Source: Desmodesmus armatus (lineage: Eukaryota > Chlorophyta > Chlorophyceae > Sphaeropleales > Scenedesmaceae). From it: DNA of 64,000 nucleotides. The position numbers were made by a program, and so were the translations under genes. The notes beneath the pieces are model-generated. The model was given only the letters and a program-made list of their open reading frames with translations. It was not told the DNA's origin and did no database searches. The stretch is taken from assembly GCA_007449985.2 (NCBI GenBank), contig VIIQ02000595.1:288501-352500 (forward strand), written 5' to 3'. Below, in pieces: positions 41,477-53,714 of the stretch (its first letter is position 1; each line of letters opens with the position of its first letter).

Positions 41477-42947
41477 GACGTCTCTGTCAACAGTAGCAGC
41501 ATCAAAGGCACCAGCAGCCAAGCATAAGCTGCCAGTGCGTAGAAGATCGACCTCCAGCCAAACGTCTGCGCTAAGAAGCCACCAATCAAAGGCCCCACCA
41601 CTGGTCCAGCCATCTGTGACGCAGGAGGGAAATACAGCGACAAGACACACCACATCAAACAAAGGTGACTTCGGTATGCGACATGTCTGGTTGCTGCCCT
41701 GTCCTGACACAAGGGGCCCAAAGAGACAGAGGCCAGGCTTGCATTGAACCACAAGGCGCAGCAGCTCAGTTGACTGATGGGTGCACGGTGCCCGACTGGT
41801 GCTTTGGTGTCTAAACGTCCGCACAGCCTGGCGGCTCCTGCATGACACTGCCAGCACATCATACAATACTCCCCCTCTGCAGCATAGCCATCAATGACTC
41901 CGGCTGCAACTGCAACTGCAAAAGAGGTCCTACACTCACTCCAGGCAAGAATCCTATCGCTGTGACCATGCCGCGCTCCTAGGGCGGCCATGCATCAGCA
42001 CGTATCCCATTGGCAGCTGCAGGATACGCCCCACCTGGTGCAGACGATGGACGGACAGGGAAGCGAGAGGTGCAGCAAGGGCTTAGGGTTAAGAGTTTCC
42101 ACAGCTGGGCAGAGGTCTCCACACTGGAATATAACCGTATCAAAAAGCAGGGCTGCCAGCATCTCATTCATGGAAGACTGGGTGTTGCGACCTAGTACCC
42201 TGCAGCATCTGGTAGCCTTTGGGGTGTAGGGTTGAGGGAACAACACGGGGTTTTGCCGTGCTTACCGGCCGCTCCTTGCAGCACCCGCAGTGCCGTGAGA
42301 ATCGTGATGTTGGGTGCAAAGGCACAGCCGAGGGTGGCTCCCAGGTATATCACAGTTGAGAGCAGATACACTGGCTTACGGCCAACAAAATCGCAAACTG
42401 GTCCACACAAGATGATTGATGCTCCTTCGGCCGCAGCATAGGCAGCAATCGTGCCCGCAACTGCAGCAGCACTTGCGCCCAGGCTTTGGTGATGGTCTGC
42501 AAGAGCGTACAGGAGAATGCACGCAGGGGATGATTTAGTCATCAGGTTTGATGTGAACTTGGGGCTGGAGATGCTGGGGATGCTGGAGATGCATGTCACG
42601 TAGCGGCTAGGGGCTTGTGACGCATCTAGGGCTTTATCACTAACCACTTGCAACCACTTGCAACCTGTGGCAACGAGTTGACCATGCAATTGACCTTCCC
42701 GTGATGCTTTTGGGTCTGACACCCACGTACTCACCTCAATGGCTGGCACGTAAATGGTGTTGGTGATAGTGGGAAGGAAGGTCGCAACAACAATCACCAG
42801 CAGCAACAGCCTGCGGCGCTGTGGGGACGCTACAACACTGTAGATGGACCTCCTGTCCACTCTGTCTGCTGCCTCCCCAGTCTGAAAGGCGTCTTCAACG
42901 TCTTTTCTATCCATATCTTCCGGAGATGCTACCAGCCTGTACTTCAC
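41430..42947 (-). pseudogene. MFS transporter relic 2, N-terminal half only
   Basis: Segments: exon 1 42947-42735 (ATG; RRLLLLVIVVATFLPTITNT, IYVPAIE), then about 42500-42266 (SLGASAAAVAGTIAAYAAAE, CDFVGRKPVY motif A, LGCAFAPNITILTALRVLQG), 41915-41870 (VAVAAGVIDGYAAEG) and from 41613 (MAGPVVGPLIGGFLAQTFGW, LVPLMLLLLTETSLVVVQTT). It is a paralogue of the relic at 37.7-39.0 kb, but the middle segments are fused without the introns seen there. The junctions before 42500 and before 41613 do not join in phase with visible splice sites, and no C-terminal six helices follow. The coding end runs into a palindrome at 41429-41476. Probably non-functional. Confidence 0.72.
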
Positions 42948-45155
42948 GATTGTTCACGTGTGGCACTATCGCTACTATACATGTATGTACACTGCAGCGT
43001 TGCTGCTGCTGCTGCTGCTAGGCTTCCTGGTCATCCAGAGTCTGAGTAAGCATAAGGCTTGATCTTTACCTATGCTGCTGTGGGATCCTGGAAGTATCTT
43101 GAGCGCACCACACATGCACAGGCGATCGCGTTCGCTTTTGGGCCCAAAACCCAAAAGGGTGCGTTGCTTAACAAAAAAGCACTCCAACTCAGCAAACAGT
43201 GCGACGAAACAAATAGGGGGGCCTGAGAAGCCCGCGGCACTTGTCAAGGATACAGTACAGTCAGCTCGGTCAGATCAGTGGCTGGGAACAGCGGTGACTA
43301 CGGGACATGCATGAGCATGAAATGCACTGCAGAGTTGCTGATAGTTGAATTCATTCACCGATAATCATACCGAGGACCCAAGGCAAGAAGTGTACCCGGA
43401 ACTCGAAGAGTTCCGGGATTACCTTTGCTGCAAAGTTGGGTTGTCTGCAGAATGCACATTGAGTTTGACTGGGTGGCAGCTGCGAACAGAATCAGGGCAA
43501 CGACACTCGCTATGGCCAGAACATGATATCAGCCTAGTTCTCAAGGCATATGTGGCGCCGACACCTGTAAGAGATGCATGTTCTTCCGGTCGTTGGACCC
43601 CCCCCCCCCCGCCTAAACAAAGGGGGACGGTCCTGACCGGCTCATGCGCATCTTCCTCTCTATGAGCTCGATGCACTATGTACCGAACGGTTTCGTCTGA
43701 ACATGACGGATAGGAAGCTGAAGAGGTTCCCTGGACCCGCTGTAGCAGGACAGTATGGTGCAGATGGTCCTGGTCGCACTGCAAACACCACAAGGGCAAG
43801 TACGGCACGGTGAGGTCTTATCCAGCGCAAGGCTAAGGACCTGGCCCCATGATGCCTGCCAGTTGTCGAGTCAACAGTCCTGCAATGCAGTGCCTTGGCA
43901 GTGAGCTGTGGGTGAGCTGCAGGGCTGTTTGTGGGTGAGGACTCAATGATGACTGTTCAGGACTCCAGGTGTAGACACAGGATGCTGTTGGCGAGGGCTT
44001 GTTGCTGCTTGCAGCGGCTTTTGGAGGGTTGCGAGAGGGTTGCTTGCCCCTGCTGGAAGGCTGCAAGCTGCTGTGCAGTGAATGTCTGTGGGTGTGTGCT
44101 GTGGGTGCTGTGGGTGCGAGAGTATAGTGCGGCGGGTTGATGTTTGCGTTGCTGAGCAAACATTGAAGTGCAGGACGGAGTGGTGAGGGCAGGAGTGGTG
44201 CCTAGGGCCACGTCCGCAGTTGGAGTAACTGCACAACGACTGGTTCTTTTGGGAGCATGAGTGGTTTGCTGTCAGGGGCTGGGCAGCCAGGTCCCTCTGA
44301 TTTTGACTCAGTGAGGCCGCTGTTTGCGGCTCATCATCTCTTGAGCAGGCTGCGTGCAGAGCTTGCCGCTGCTCCCTCTAGATGTCACGTAACAGGTGGG
44401 AGTGCTGGCTGCAGTGTGGTTTCAACACTTGGGATTGAAGTGTGATGGCATGTTTCGTGTTTCAATAGTGACAGTGTACTCATGACCAAGTGATGGGAGT
44501 GGCACCCAGCGTCGTGCTGGCGCATGATTGTGTCACCTGCACATACGATGGCAGTGCTCCGTGCAGATCGAGCTTTGGCGAGTATCAAGGTCAACATTGA
44601 ATGGGCAGCAAGGTACACAAAGGCCGCACACTGAACTAGTTGCAGCCAGCTGTCACGCAGCATTCCTTGCCTATGGGGCTACACGGAGGTTTGCAGGCTA
44701 GAAAAACCAGCATCAGGTGCTGTGCACAGACTTCACATGACGATTTGGTTCAGATGAGTGTCATGTGCTTCACATGTTCATGCTGAACAATGTTCCCTGT
44801 TCCCTTTCAAGACCCTGAACCTTTGCAGGGCGCCTACTCCCTAATCGACAAACCAAGCGTACAGTGCAACCTGTATACGCTGCGTATGTATGGACATGCA
44901 TGTAGAAAAGAGACCCGTAGCCCACCGGTGATCTGCACATGATCTCGTCCTCCTTGAGTCCTCCTTGAGTCCTCCTTGAGTTTCACGCATAGAGTCTGGT
45001 TTCGCAGAATTTGTTGCCCGCTTTACATAGTATGAATTACAGCAGTTTGACTACTGGCATGGCTGGCCAATCTGCTGCTGCACAACCCTAGTGCAAGGAC
45101 TGGAGTGGGAGTGCCTACTTGGTCAAGTAGACCCTTGCCAGCCAGCTGGCGAAAC
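42948..45155. other. No firm gene; small repeats
   Basis: Upstream of MFS relic 2 there is a self-complementary stretch around 43134-43160 (CGCTTTTGGGCCCAAAA...). An open segment at 44257-44397 (MSGLLSGAGQPGPSDFDSVR start) ends at an AACAG/GTGGG donor-like site, but no partner exon was found. Three 11-bp units TCCTCCTTGAG lie at 44948-44980. Nothing else supported. Confidence 0.4.
44948..44980. repeat. 11-bp tandem repeat, three units
   Basis: TCCTCCTTGAG repeated three times without change, about 175 bases before the PAQR start codon. Confidence 0.95.
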
Positions 45156-47426
45156 ATGGCAACACATACGTCAAGGCAACATAAGTACAGGATAAACCTG
45201 ACCAGGGACGAGGCCCCTGCCCATTGTACGTACCCCTATGTACTCAGGTGGGTGCAGTGCTGTGTTTACAGAACACACTGATGACTAAACCAGCATATCT
45301 GTGATGAAACCGAGTGCTTTGGGGGCTTGTCCAGGTTTCATGTTTGTTGAATGTCCCTTGCAGCAACATCACAGGATCAGCAGCTCCAGCATCAGCATGC
45401 CAGTACGTATGGAACTACGCATTAGGTGCCTCACATGTTCATAGCCGTCCTGTCGAGTAAGCCAAGCCAACACTGGCAAAATGCTAGCATTGCTCAGCCG
45501 TTCTATGGGTTCTATGGGGTTCAAACCTCAAGGCCGCCATTGCCGTAGTCAGACTAATCAAAGAGTTGGGCACTGTCTGCTAACATACCTGTTTGCTGGG
45601 TCACCTACCTGCGCCCAGGGGCTACCGTGCTGGTGGAAGCTATAAACGCTGCCTGGCGGCCACTTTTGAACTGCACACAGAAACGTTCAATGCCTGGGTG
45701 AGTGGTTGGCTGACTTGCCACACTAGTGTATGTACCTGTGAGTTGAGACCCCTGTGTTTTGCCGGTCAGATGCCCTGTTGCTGCCATGCGTGTGTTTATT
45801 TGTTCAGGGCATCAACCAAGCTATCAATCAAGGTTACACATGTAGCTATGCAAGAGCTCACGCCAGCCAATTGCTGTGGTGACAGAAGGCGGGAAGCAAA
45901 ACAGAGGGAAAACCCACAGCAGACAGGGATCAACCAGAGGGAATTGGCCTGGAGCGTGCACAACAGCACTGCTGAAGCTTCATGATATGTCACCTCCATC
46001 GAAACTGACATGTTGTTTGGATGCGCTGCTGCTGCCAACCCTGCAGACAATGGTGGCGGGTGGCATAGTCAGCATCGCCATGTTCACTTGGGTGGCTTTG
46101 GCCATATACCCTACAGATGCAGCAGCATTGGTGCCATTTGCTGCCCTGACGTCAGCAGTGCTGCTGCACATGCCTTTCAGTGTGGGGTTTCACTTGTTTC
46201 GGGGCATCGACCTCAAAGCCTACACCATCTGGCACAGGTGTGTGCAACGGTGGCATCTGGGGGTTGCCTGCAGGAGTGTCAGCCAGCACAACCACCACTC
46301 CCGGTGGTGGTATGCCGCATGTCAGTAGTTGCCAACCTGGCAGGATATCAGACATCAGCATCCTGCTGTGCAACACTGACGAATTGCTGGTCCTGTAGAT
46401 AAATTTTCCTGGTCTTTTGGATCACATGGTGAAAGCGGCTGACTTGCACAGACGCCAACACCTGGTGGGGTGACCCCATGTGCAAGGCCATGAGTCCACC
46501 CTTTCGTGTTGCTGTGTGCGCATGCATGCATGCTGATGCAGCTGTGTCGCAGTACTGTACAGCCTCAGAAAAAGGGGGGTCCTGAAAGCCTCACAGACAA
46601 ACAAGGTTGGATTGCACATTCTGGCACTTCCAATTGCACGCTCTGCCTGAAGGGTGGTGGCTACCATTGCTGCTGTGTGTGCAGGTTGGATCTGGCCTTT
46701 ATATTCATTGGCTGCGTGCTCGTGACGCTGGCCTTGTCCTGGGCCGTGTATGACAGCTGCGCTGGCACGATGATCAACACTGCTGCTGCTGCTGTCGTGG
46801 CAGCAATGTGTGTGCAAGAAGTCCGTGGGCTACAACCACACTTCACTAAGGAAGGGTGAGCAACAGCGTAATGGGCTGCCTCAACAAATGCATGGATGCA
46901 GTCAGCAGCAGAAACTAGGTGTGCTGTCATTCAAGCTGTGCTGTCAGTCAGATACGCAAGCATTAGAGTTTCTGGATCACTTTGCTTGAGATTGTGAGCC
47001 TCATGCTGCCCCATCACGTGCCCAAGCCAGCCAAGCCTGCTCGCTGCAACTGCTGCCGGCACTGCTATGTGCTGCTGGGTGTGGTGACTTCTGGCATGCA
47101 GGCTCAATCGCAAGCAGATGATTGTGTTCATTGGCAGCATTGCGATCATAGCTTGGTTCCCCATGGGATACTATGCTGCCAGAGAGATGCTGCACGGCCA
47201 ACGTACGATAGCGGCAACCTACGCAGAGGCAGCGGTTGTGTGCTTTCAGCTAGGTGGTTGGGTATTTGCAGCAGGATTTCCAGAGAAGTACTTTCCTGGT
47301 GTGTTTGACTTGGTTGGATCCAGCCATCAGCTGATGCATGTTGCTGTGATTGCTGCGCACGTGTTGAAGTACCTTTTTGTTTGGGAGTTACAGCAGCACA
47401 GATATAAGGGAAGTTGTTACAAGTGA
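45156..47426 (+). CDS. PAQR/HHP heptahelical membrane protein
   Basis: PAQR proteins (adiponectin/progestin receptor family; HHP in plants) have seven membrane helices and are linked to sterol, sugar and lipid signalling or ceramidase-like activity. Five exons: 45156-45247, 45619-45697, 46047-46237, 46685-46855, 47102-47426 (TGA). All phases join; product 285 residues. The ATG at 45156 starts a short exon (MATHTSRQHKYRINLTRDEA) whose end YPYVLR joins GYRAGGSYKRCLAATFELHT, the family N-terminal signature. Then ETFNAW, helix one from MVAGGIVSIAMFTWVALAIY, SVGFHLF, RLDLAFIFIGC, and the C-terminal PGVFDLVGSSHQLMHVAVIA with its conserved histidines. A Ser-x-His in the first histidine motif is replaced by GFHLF. 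No defect seen. Confidence 0.9.
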
Positions 47427-47879
47427 CAACATCAAGTTGACTCCCTGAGTGGCAGCCAGTGATATTGCAGTGGAACTATCTGATGGTGTTGTCACCACAA
47501 GTTAAGATTATGATGGTACCAACAACATGATCAAGTAGAGGTGTACTGGTGTTGCAAGCAGTATTCAAAACACATGGCGGTCCTCTCCACCCCAGATGAG
47601 GGATCGGCGCAACCCGCTTGCAAGTCAATTGATATATCGCTATACAGTGACTGAGTCCTGGAGGTGCACGTCAAACTTCTTGAGGATCACCATAGCATTA
47701 TGCAGTATTATCAGCCTGAACCATGTATCAAAAACAGTGATAGGCTGTTATGTGGTGTAGGTGGTGTGACTTACTGATGCGGTCAGGGTATATTCCCATG
47801 ATCTTGAGATGCAATAAATGCCCACCTTCTGGTTTCAGCCGCCTTTATCCTGGTAGGAGATGCAATCTGGTAAACCCAT

Positions 47880-48095
47880 CTGAAGAAATTGGCAGAATCA
47901 AGGCAGAAGTGCATCAGATATTCAGACAGTCTGAACTGATTCTGGGTGCAATCCGGGCTGATTCTGAACCAAGTCTGAAGCAAATCTGAAGTAATTCTGT
48001 AGTGAATCCTATGCCTTTCTGGAGTTGGGTCAGATCCGATAATTTCGATATCTGACTCAGTTACAGATACAGATTAGCATCAGATCAGCATCAGA
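47880..48095. repeat. TCTGAA/TCAGAT-rich degenerate repeat, copy 1
   Basis: Dense, irregularly spaced hexamers of the type TCTGAA, TTCTGA, TCAGAT and ATTCAGA: CAGACAGTCTGAACTGATTC, AAGTCTGAAGCAAATCTGAA, CATCAGATCAGCATCAGA. No fixed period. Confidence 0.75.
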
Positions 48096-50504
48096 CCTAC
48101 TGAACCAACCTGGAGCATGCGTATGGTTCTGATTCACTTCAGCTCTACAGTATGCACACCCAACCCAACCTTGCAAGGTATGCACACACACAGAAGCAAC
48201 ATGACGCCACAGCTGGACATACAACCCAGCAAATAACAAACACCTAACACAAGTAGCACATGTGTACACAAAAAACTTCACAGCCAAACCAAGCATGTAA
48301 AAGCACCCCAGGCGGAAGACGATGCACAAGGCTTCACCAGCCTTGCATGTTGGTGTGGGCTGAGCCAGTGAAGAAGCCACAGCTAAGGCAGCAGCAGACC
48401 CTGAGGCTGCAACAAATAGACGCCACACTGGTTGCGGGAGCATCAACACCAGCTGCGGCAGCACCACTGGTTGCGAAGCAGGACACAGGGCACCACCCAA
48501 CCCTCTCAGCTGACTGCACTACCAACCCAACACCACAACATGTGGGCTGTCGACAAGCCTCTTGACAAGCACCAGACCAGCGACAGGCACAAGTCTTCAA
48601 CCACCTGGAACTGGCATCCCACCAGACACACAACACATAGGTCAAGCCTGCTGCTTGCGATCTTGTGCTCCTGGCTTGCTGCCTTGTGGACTGTGCCGCT
48701 CGCTGTGCCGTCGCCACATGGTAAGGTGCATTCTTACTCAGCTTCACTGCAGTAGCCACAAGCACCCAAATGTATTTCAAGCACCTGCAAAGGCATCAAG
48801 CAGATGATGCAAGTCAGTTGATAGCTTATAAGTGGGCGTGGGAGACACCTGGGGTCCTCCCCCGAGACCAACAGTTGTGCCGTCATCCAGCGTCCGTTTG
48901 CAGGGTTGCAGTACAGTATGCGTGTTGATGTGGCACTTGGCGCTGCATACAGTGCAACTAGGCAAGCTGAACAGCACGGGACTGGGTCAAGGCAGCTGAG
49001 CAATGTGTCTGCAAAAGAAGAAGGATACACTGCTGATGGGCTGTAGCAGCATGCTCACCAGTGCTCTACACCTGATGCAGCAGGCCGCCTCCTGTTGTTC
49101 ATGTTACATCAACCTTGTTGAGTGGGCTGCCGGTGACACTCCACACCAGGGGCCAAACTCAACCACACTGGAACCTGCACATGACAGCGTTGATCTGGTA
49201 GTATCCTGTTCGCTGTTGCGGGACAGGTGCTTGTCATTCAGCTGCATACGGCATTGCCTGCGGTCATCAATGGGCAGCACAGGCGAGATCTGGGTTGCAT
49301 ACATGCAATGCGCCATACATGCACCTTTGTTCAGGGGCATGTTAAACGAGAGCAACCTCTGCTGCCTCTTTGCCTCTGCTTGATCATGCTTGTTACGTAG
49401 CCAGCAGCCTACTCATCTGCTGGCATGTGCCCTGCAGCTGGCTTGTCAACTGGGAACAGATAGACCATGCGGCAGTTGCAGCAGTCTGCAACAACCCAGA
49501 AAACATTAACCACCCATTGACGACACCATCACCGAGTAAGTTTAGCTGTGGGCACACCTGTGGAGAAGCTTCCATGTGCGCAGGACAGTTGTAGCTTCCT
49601 GGCGGTTGAGTGGCATGCGTCCAGATCCGTGCGGCTGTGTGTCCAGGACGCCTGCTCTCTTGTCATCACGTAGAAAGTTCGCAAAGGAACGCATTGCATG
49701 GCCGCCTGGCTGTGGATCTGCGGACCAGCCTTCTTAGAGACATACCAACTGCTACAGATCTGCATTGTGGTGGAGAGTGGTGCTGCAACCAGCCATGTAC
49801 AGTCTCCATGCAGACAGGATAGAACAACATCATCGTGAAGCCAGAAGGCCACAGCCCAGCGAATCTGACGGGAGTTCACAGCAGCACGGACTGCAGATCT
49901 CTGGAGCACGCGCTTGCGAGAAACACTAGGCCAGAGACCACACGTTGAATAGACTATATGTGTGACCGCATTGCTTGGCAGCTTCAACGCTCAAGGCCAC
50001 AAAGTTGATCAACTTTTCATGACTAACACAGTTTGACTACCAGCACAGTTGATTGGAATGGTACTGCCGGCGCAGCTGTGCAAGTCCGCCTTTCAGCAGC
50101 CTATCAGGTGAATGAGAAGTTGTGTGGCGTGTATAACCTTGGTTGACAGTCGACTGCCTATGTAAGGACAGAGCCACAGTCCTCAGCCACCTATCATAGT
50201 ATGGCTGGGAAAGACTGGCAAGACTTACTTGACACCCATTGTGTTGCACTACCTCGATTAGTTAGCTTCCAATACTTGCAGAACTAACTGGAAGCCTAAC
50301 AACGAAGGCTTTATGCTGTCGACCCCAACATGGCAGCAACTGCGCGGACGACTACAGTATGCACCCACTGCACAACACAGTCCATACTTGAGCTAAAATT
50401 AGTGTAATACAGTCATGTCACAGTTTACTGACGCTGCACCCCGCATAACAGTTATGTGTGGCCTCGTTTGACCACAGTTCAGGCCGAGGCAGAAGCACCA
50501 CACC

Positions 50505-50680
50505 GCATGATACAGATTCAAGTCCGTTCCAGATAGTCTGAAGTGGTACTGGGTTGTATCTGAACACAGCTTCAGATACACAAACACCACTTCAGATGTC
50601 ACGGACAGTCTGAAGTCAGTCTGTACTGAATCTGAACAGTCTGGATAGGATCTGAAGCAATCTGGAAATGCTGGATTACC
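50505..50680. repeat. TCTGAA/TCAGAT-rich degenerate repeat, copy 2
   Basis: Same motif set as 47880-48095, for example GTCTGAAGTCAGTCTG and CTGAATCTGAACAGTCTGGA. The two zones share style but not a colinear alignment that I can see. Confidence 0.75.
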
Positions 50681-52214
50681 AGAGTGATGCCATTGATGTG
50701 TGGCGACTGTGCCTACGTGTAACACCCCTCCACCCCCCCCCCCCCCCCACCAGTACAATTGTGTACACCAACCATGCCGCTGTCTCGTCCTCTGGACACC
50801 CAACAGGCCATGATTATAGGCGTGGCTCACTTCATTGAAAGCATGCAGGCCGACTCAACAACAGACATCAGCCGGGGGTTCTGGCCAGCACCCAAGGGAG
50901 GGGCTTATAAGGCCTGCACTACTTAGTGCAGTTACGTATCAGGGGGTGGGGGGGCTTGGTGCAGACAACACTCGGGCATGGTACAGCCACTGCTATGGCT
51001 TCGCAGCCAAGGTTCACCTGCCCCGGGCACCAAGTTGGTGGCAGCAAGCGCTGGGGCCTTGTATAGGGTGTGCTATGCCTTGGTAAGGATTGTAGTAAGA
51101 TCGCAGAGGCTGAAGCTGCCGTGTCTGCCAACGAAAAGAAGTACTCAGTGATGCATATGCATGTGCAGCTGAAGCTCAGCTTCGTCGGACGAGCTTTGGG
51201 GCCCACAAACCCTTGGCTTACTGTGACATGAAGGTGCCTGGCCAGTTGCTGCCCTCCTGGTCAGGGTTGACACTAGGGCATGGTGGATACTACTATGGCT
51301 GTGTTGGCCAAGCCTTGTTCAGATGTGACACAAGGTTGATTGGTGCTGTGCCGTCAGGCTAGCCTGAGCATGGAGCGTTGCATGCCACAATGTCCACTAT
51401 TGTTCTGTTGATTCCAGTATATGCTTCATGCTTCGTGGCAATTTCAGCAATGCATGTGCCCATCTGCCACACTTGAGAGATGCTTCACCCACCCGCCAGG
51501 GGAACGCTGCATCTACTGGCACAAGTGTCACGCATGTATGGGCGTATGTTGCGGGATGTGCTGTTTCTGTGCTGAGCAATCGGCATCCCTTGCAGGAAGA
51601 GGCACTGCTTGATTTGCGGCTATTGAAGCAGTGACAAGCGAAGCAGCCACGCCAACAGAGCAACAGCTCACTCATGAGCGATCAGTATGTGCCCAAACAT
51701 ACATGCCTAGTAGACTGGTGCACTTCCTGCACACCGTGTGCCGTGACGGCTACACTTTGAAGGGTGCTGCATGTACGCATATGAATTACATGAAGCCGTG
51801 ACAACCTTCGTATGGGTTTCTGCATGTGCACACATGCATTGCTGGCACATATGAGAACATGCCAACCACAGACCCCAGGCCTTGCTTCTGCTATCTGAGA
51901 TCATGCAGGAACCAAACCACCATGTGGGGGACCGGCACCAGGCCACCAGATTTCCGAGATCTGCAGTGCAGAATAATCTCTAGATGTACTACATGTTCAC
52001 CATCTGCCTAGTAGGCAGTAAGCGGTGAAGCAGTATGCATACAACAGTGCTGCACCACACAACCAACGATAGCGTTCAACACAATGTGGGTGCGTCATGT
52101 TGGTGGTAAGCCACCAACAGGCCGCCGTTGAGCACGGCATGCAGAAACCCTGAACCCCAACAACAACTGTTGCCATCGGTAATAGAAAACCTGGCGAGCA
52201 ATGCATCAGAAATT

Positions 52215-52485
52215 TGAGTGTCCTTCCAGAAGTGGGTTTCCGGGGTTCTGGAACCCCGGGCTGCAGAAGTCCAGTGGGAAACACCCCCCCTTCCAGCAGT
52301 GGCCTTCTGGAAAGGGGGGCGATTCCGGAAGCCCTGTGGAAGGCAACTTCTAGAAACAGACGTCTTCTGTAACAGTGTTTACAGAAGGTATACTGGAAAC
52401 CCTGTATTCCGGAAGTCGCCTGCCAGAAACCGCCTTCCGAAATGGTGGGAAACCAGCTTCCGGAAGCGCGTGGCTTCCGTATGCC
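52215..52485. repeat. TTCCGGAA/TTCTGGAA-rich element, copy 1
   Basis: Many 8-10 bp near-palindromes of the type TTCCGGAAG, TTCTGGAA, TTCCAG and CTTCTAGAA in about 270 bases, for example CTTCTGGAAAGG, ATTCCGGAAG (twice) and CTTCCGGAAGCGCG. A related zone lies at 60912-61195 in the opposite sense. Confidence 0.8.
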
Positions 52486-53444
52486 CGTATGTGATTTTAT
52501 TTTTTTTGCTGTTGCTATGTGCCTGCTGTGTACATGGTGACCAGGGTTGGCAATGCAGACTGTGGTAAAGGCTTGTGGTCACACCATGCTACTGCTGCTG
52601 CACCACTGCTGAATTGCATACTGGCAGGATGATTGCTGACTGACTGGTGGCACCAGTAAATCGCAAGGCAAACAGCAGCTGCAGGCCTGCCGTAATGCAC
52701 TGAGGACCCAGGATGCACTCAGGCTTGATGGAGGCACGCACACCTCTTTACAGCAGACACACAAGCACAACACAGACAGTGTGCCAGCACAGCTCCCTAT
52801 GATAGCAACTGGCCTGGCATGCCCAACCACACACCGTAGACTGTGACAGGCTATGGAATCACAGGAGGCGACCCAATGTGGTCTTGACAGACACCGGCAG
52901 GCACCATCATCATGATGATGTCTACTAGTATGGCAGGGACGCTGGCGTCTGCTGAGCAGGCAGGATCAGCAGCCTGCTTGACACAAGCACTCTCACACGC
53001 AATGCCATAAAACTGACTGCCCTCTACAACTATAGATTGCAGCAACCTAAGACCTGAACAGTAAGCAGCCTGCGGCTGGGCGACTCAACCGTTGCACTGA
53101 TCAAATCACAGAGTCACCAATTTGGTACTTCCCACATTGTCTGTACATTCACTGCTTCGGAAGCAGTGCAGTGCTGACAGCGACCAACACCATGCAACAC
53201 AAACACAGACACCGTGACAGTGACTGTGACACATACACAGTGGCACCGTGTGTGACACACACTCTATCACACACAGCCAACTACTCCTGATCCACACACC
53301 CAACCACCATGGTGTGACTCTGTGGAGTCCTGGATACTAGTAGTACTGCTTGCAACTACTAGTAGCTACTACATATATCAGATATATAGTAATGATTAGA
53401 AACACAACATCACTGATCATCAGTATGGCATATTGACGTGTGAT

Positions 53445-53500
53445 GCCACCTTGCGGTGAAGCTGCCACCTTGCGGTGCAGCTGCCACCTTGCGGTGGCTG
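53445..53500. repeat. 19-bp tandem repeat, three units
   Basis: GCCACCTTGCGGTGMAGCT repeated at 53445, 53464 and 53483. No gene overlaps. Confidence 0.93.
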
Positions 53501-53714
53501 ACGTGCAACTGGACATGCCCAAGCAGGACCACATCAACATACACATCAGATACACTTTCACACCAGAAGCCTACACACATACACACATGTGCAACTTGCA
53601 CATGTTGAACCTGTAGCTATGCAACCAGCCAGCCAAGTGGGTGATCATTGGCAAGCAATGGTTATTCAAAGCCAAGGGACCATATCCAGGTGGTGCGACA
53701 TCTTGCCGCCTGCC

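Larger units (their letters stand above)
47427..53714. other. Gene-poor interval
   Basis: About 6.3 kb without a recognisable gene. Open frames are short, overlap on both strands and lack family motifs. The longest (minus, 49987-49529) reads MKLPSNAVTHIVYSTCGLWP at its start and has no identifiable domain. The interval does contain two TCTGAA-rich zones, a TTCCGGAA-rich zone and a 19-bp tandem repeat, listed separately. Confidence 0.5.

Noticed and set aside
43134..43160. TTTTGGGCCCAAAA-type palindrome as a transposon end
   Set aside because: Self-complementary but short, with no partner repeat or target duplication found nearby.
48057..48500. 147-codon minus-strand open frame with hydrophobic stretches
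   Set aside because: It partly overlaps the TCTGAA-rich zone, has no splice or family support and is shadowed by opposite-strand frames.
49529..49987. 152-codon minus-strand open frame
   Set aside because: It starts with an ATG and has reasonable composition, but I see no domain, no joining exons and no conserved pattern.
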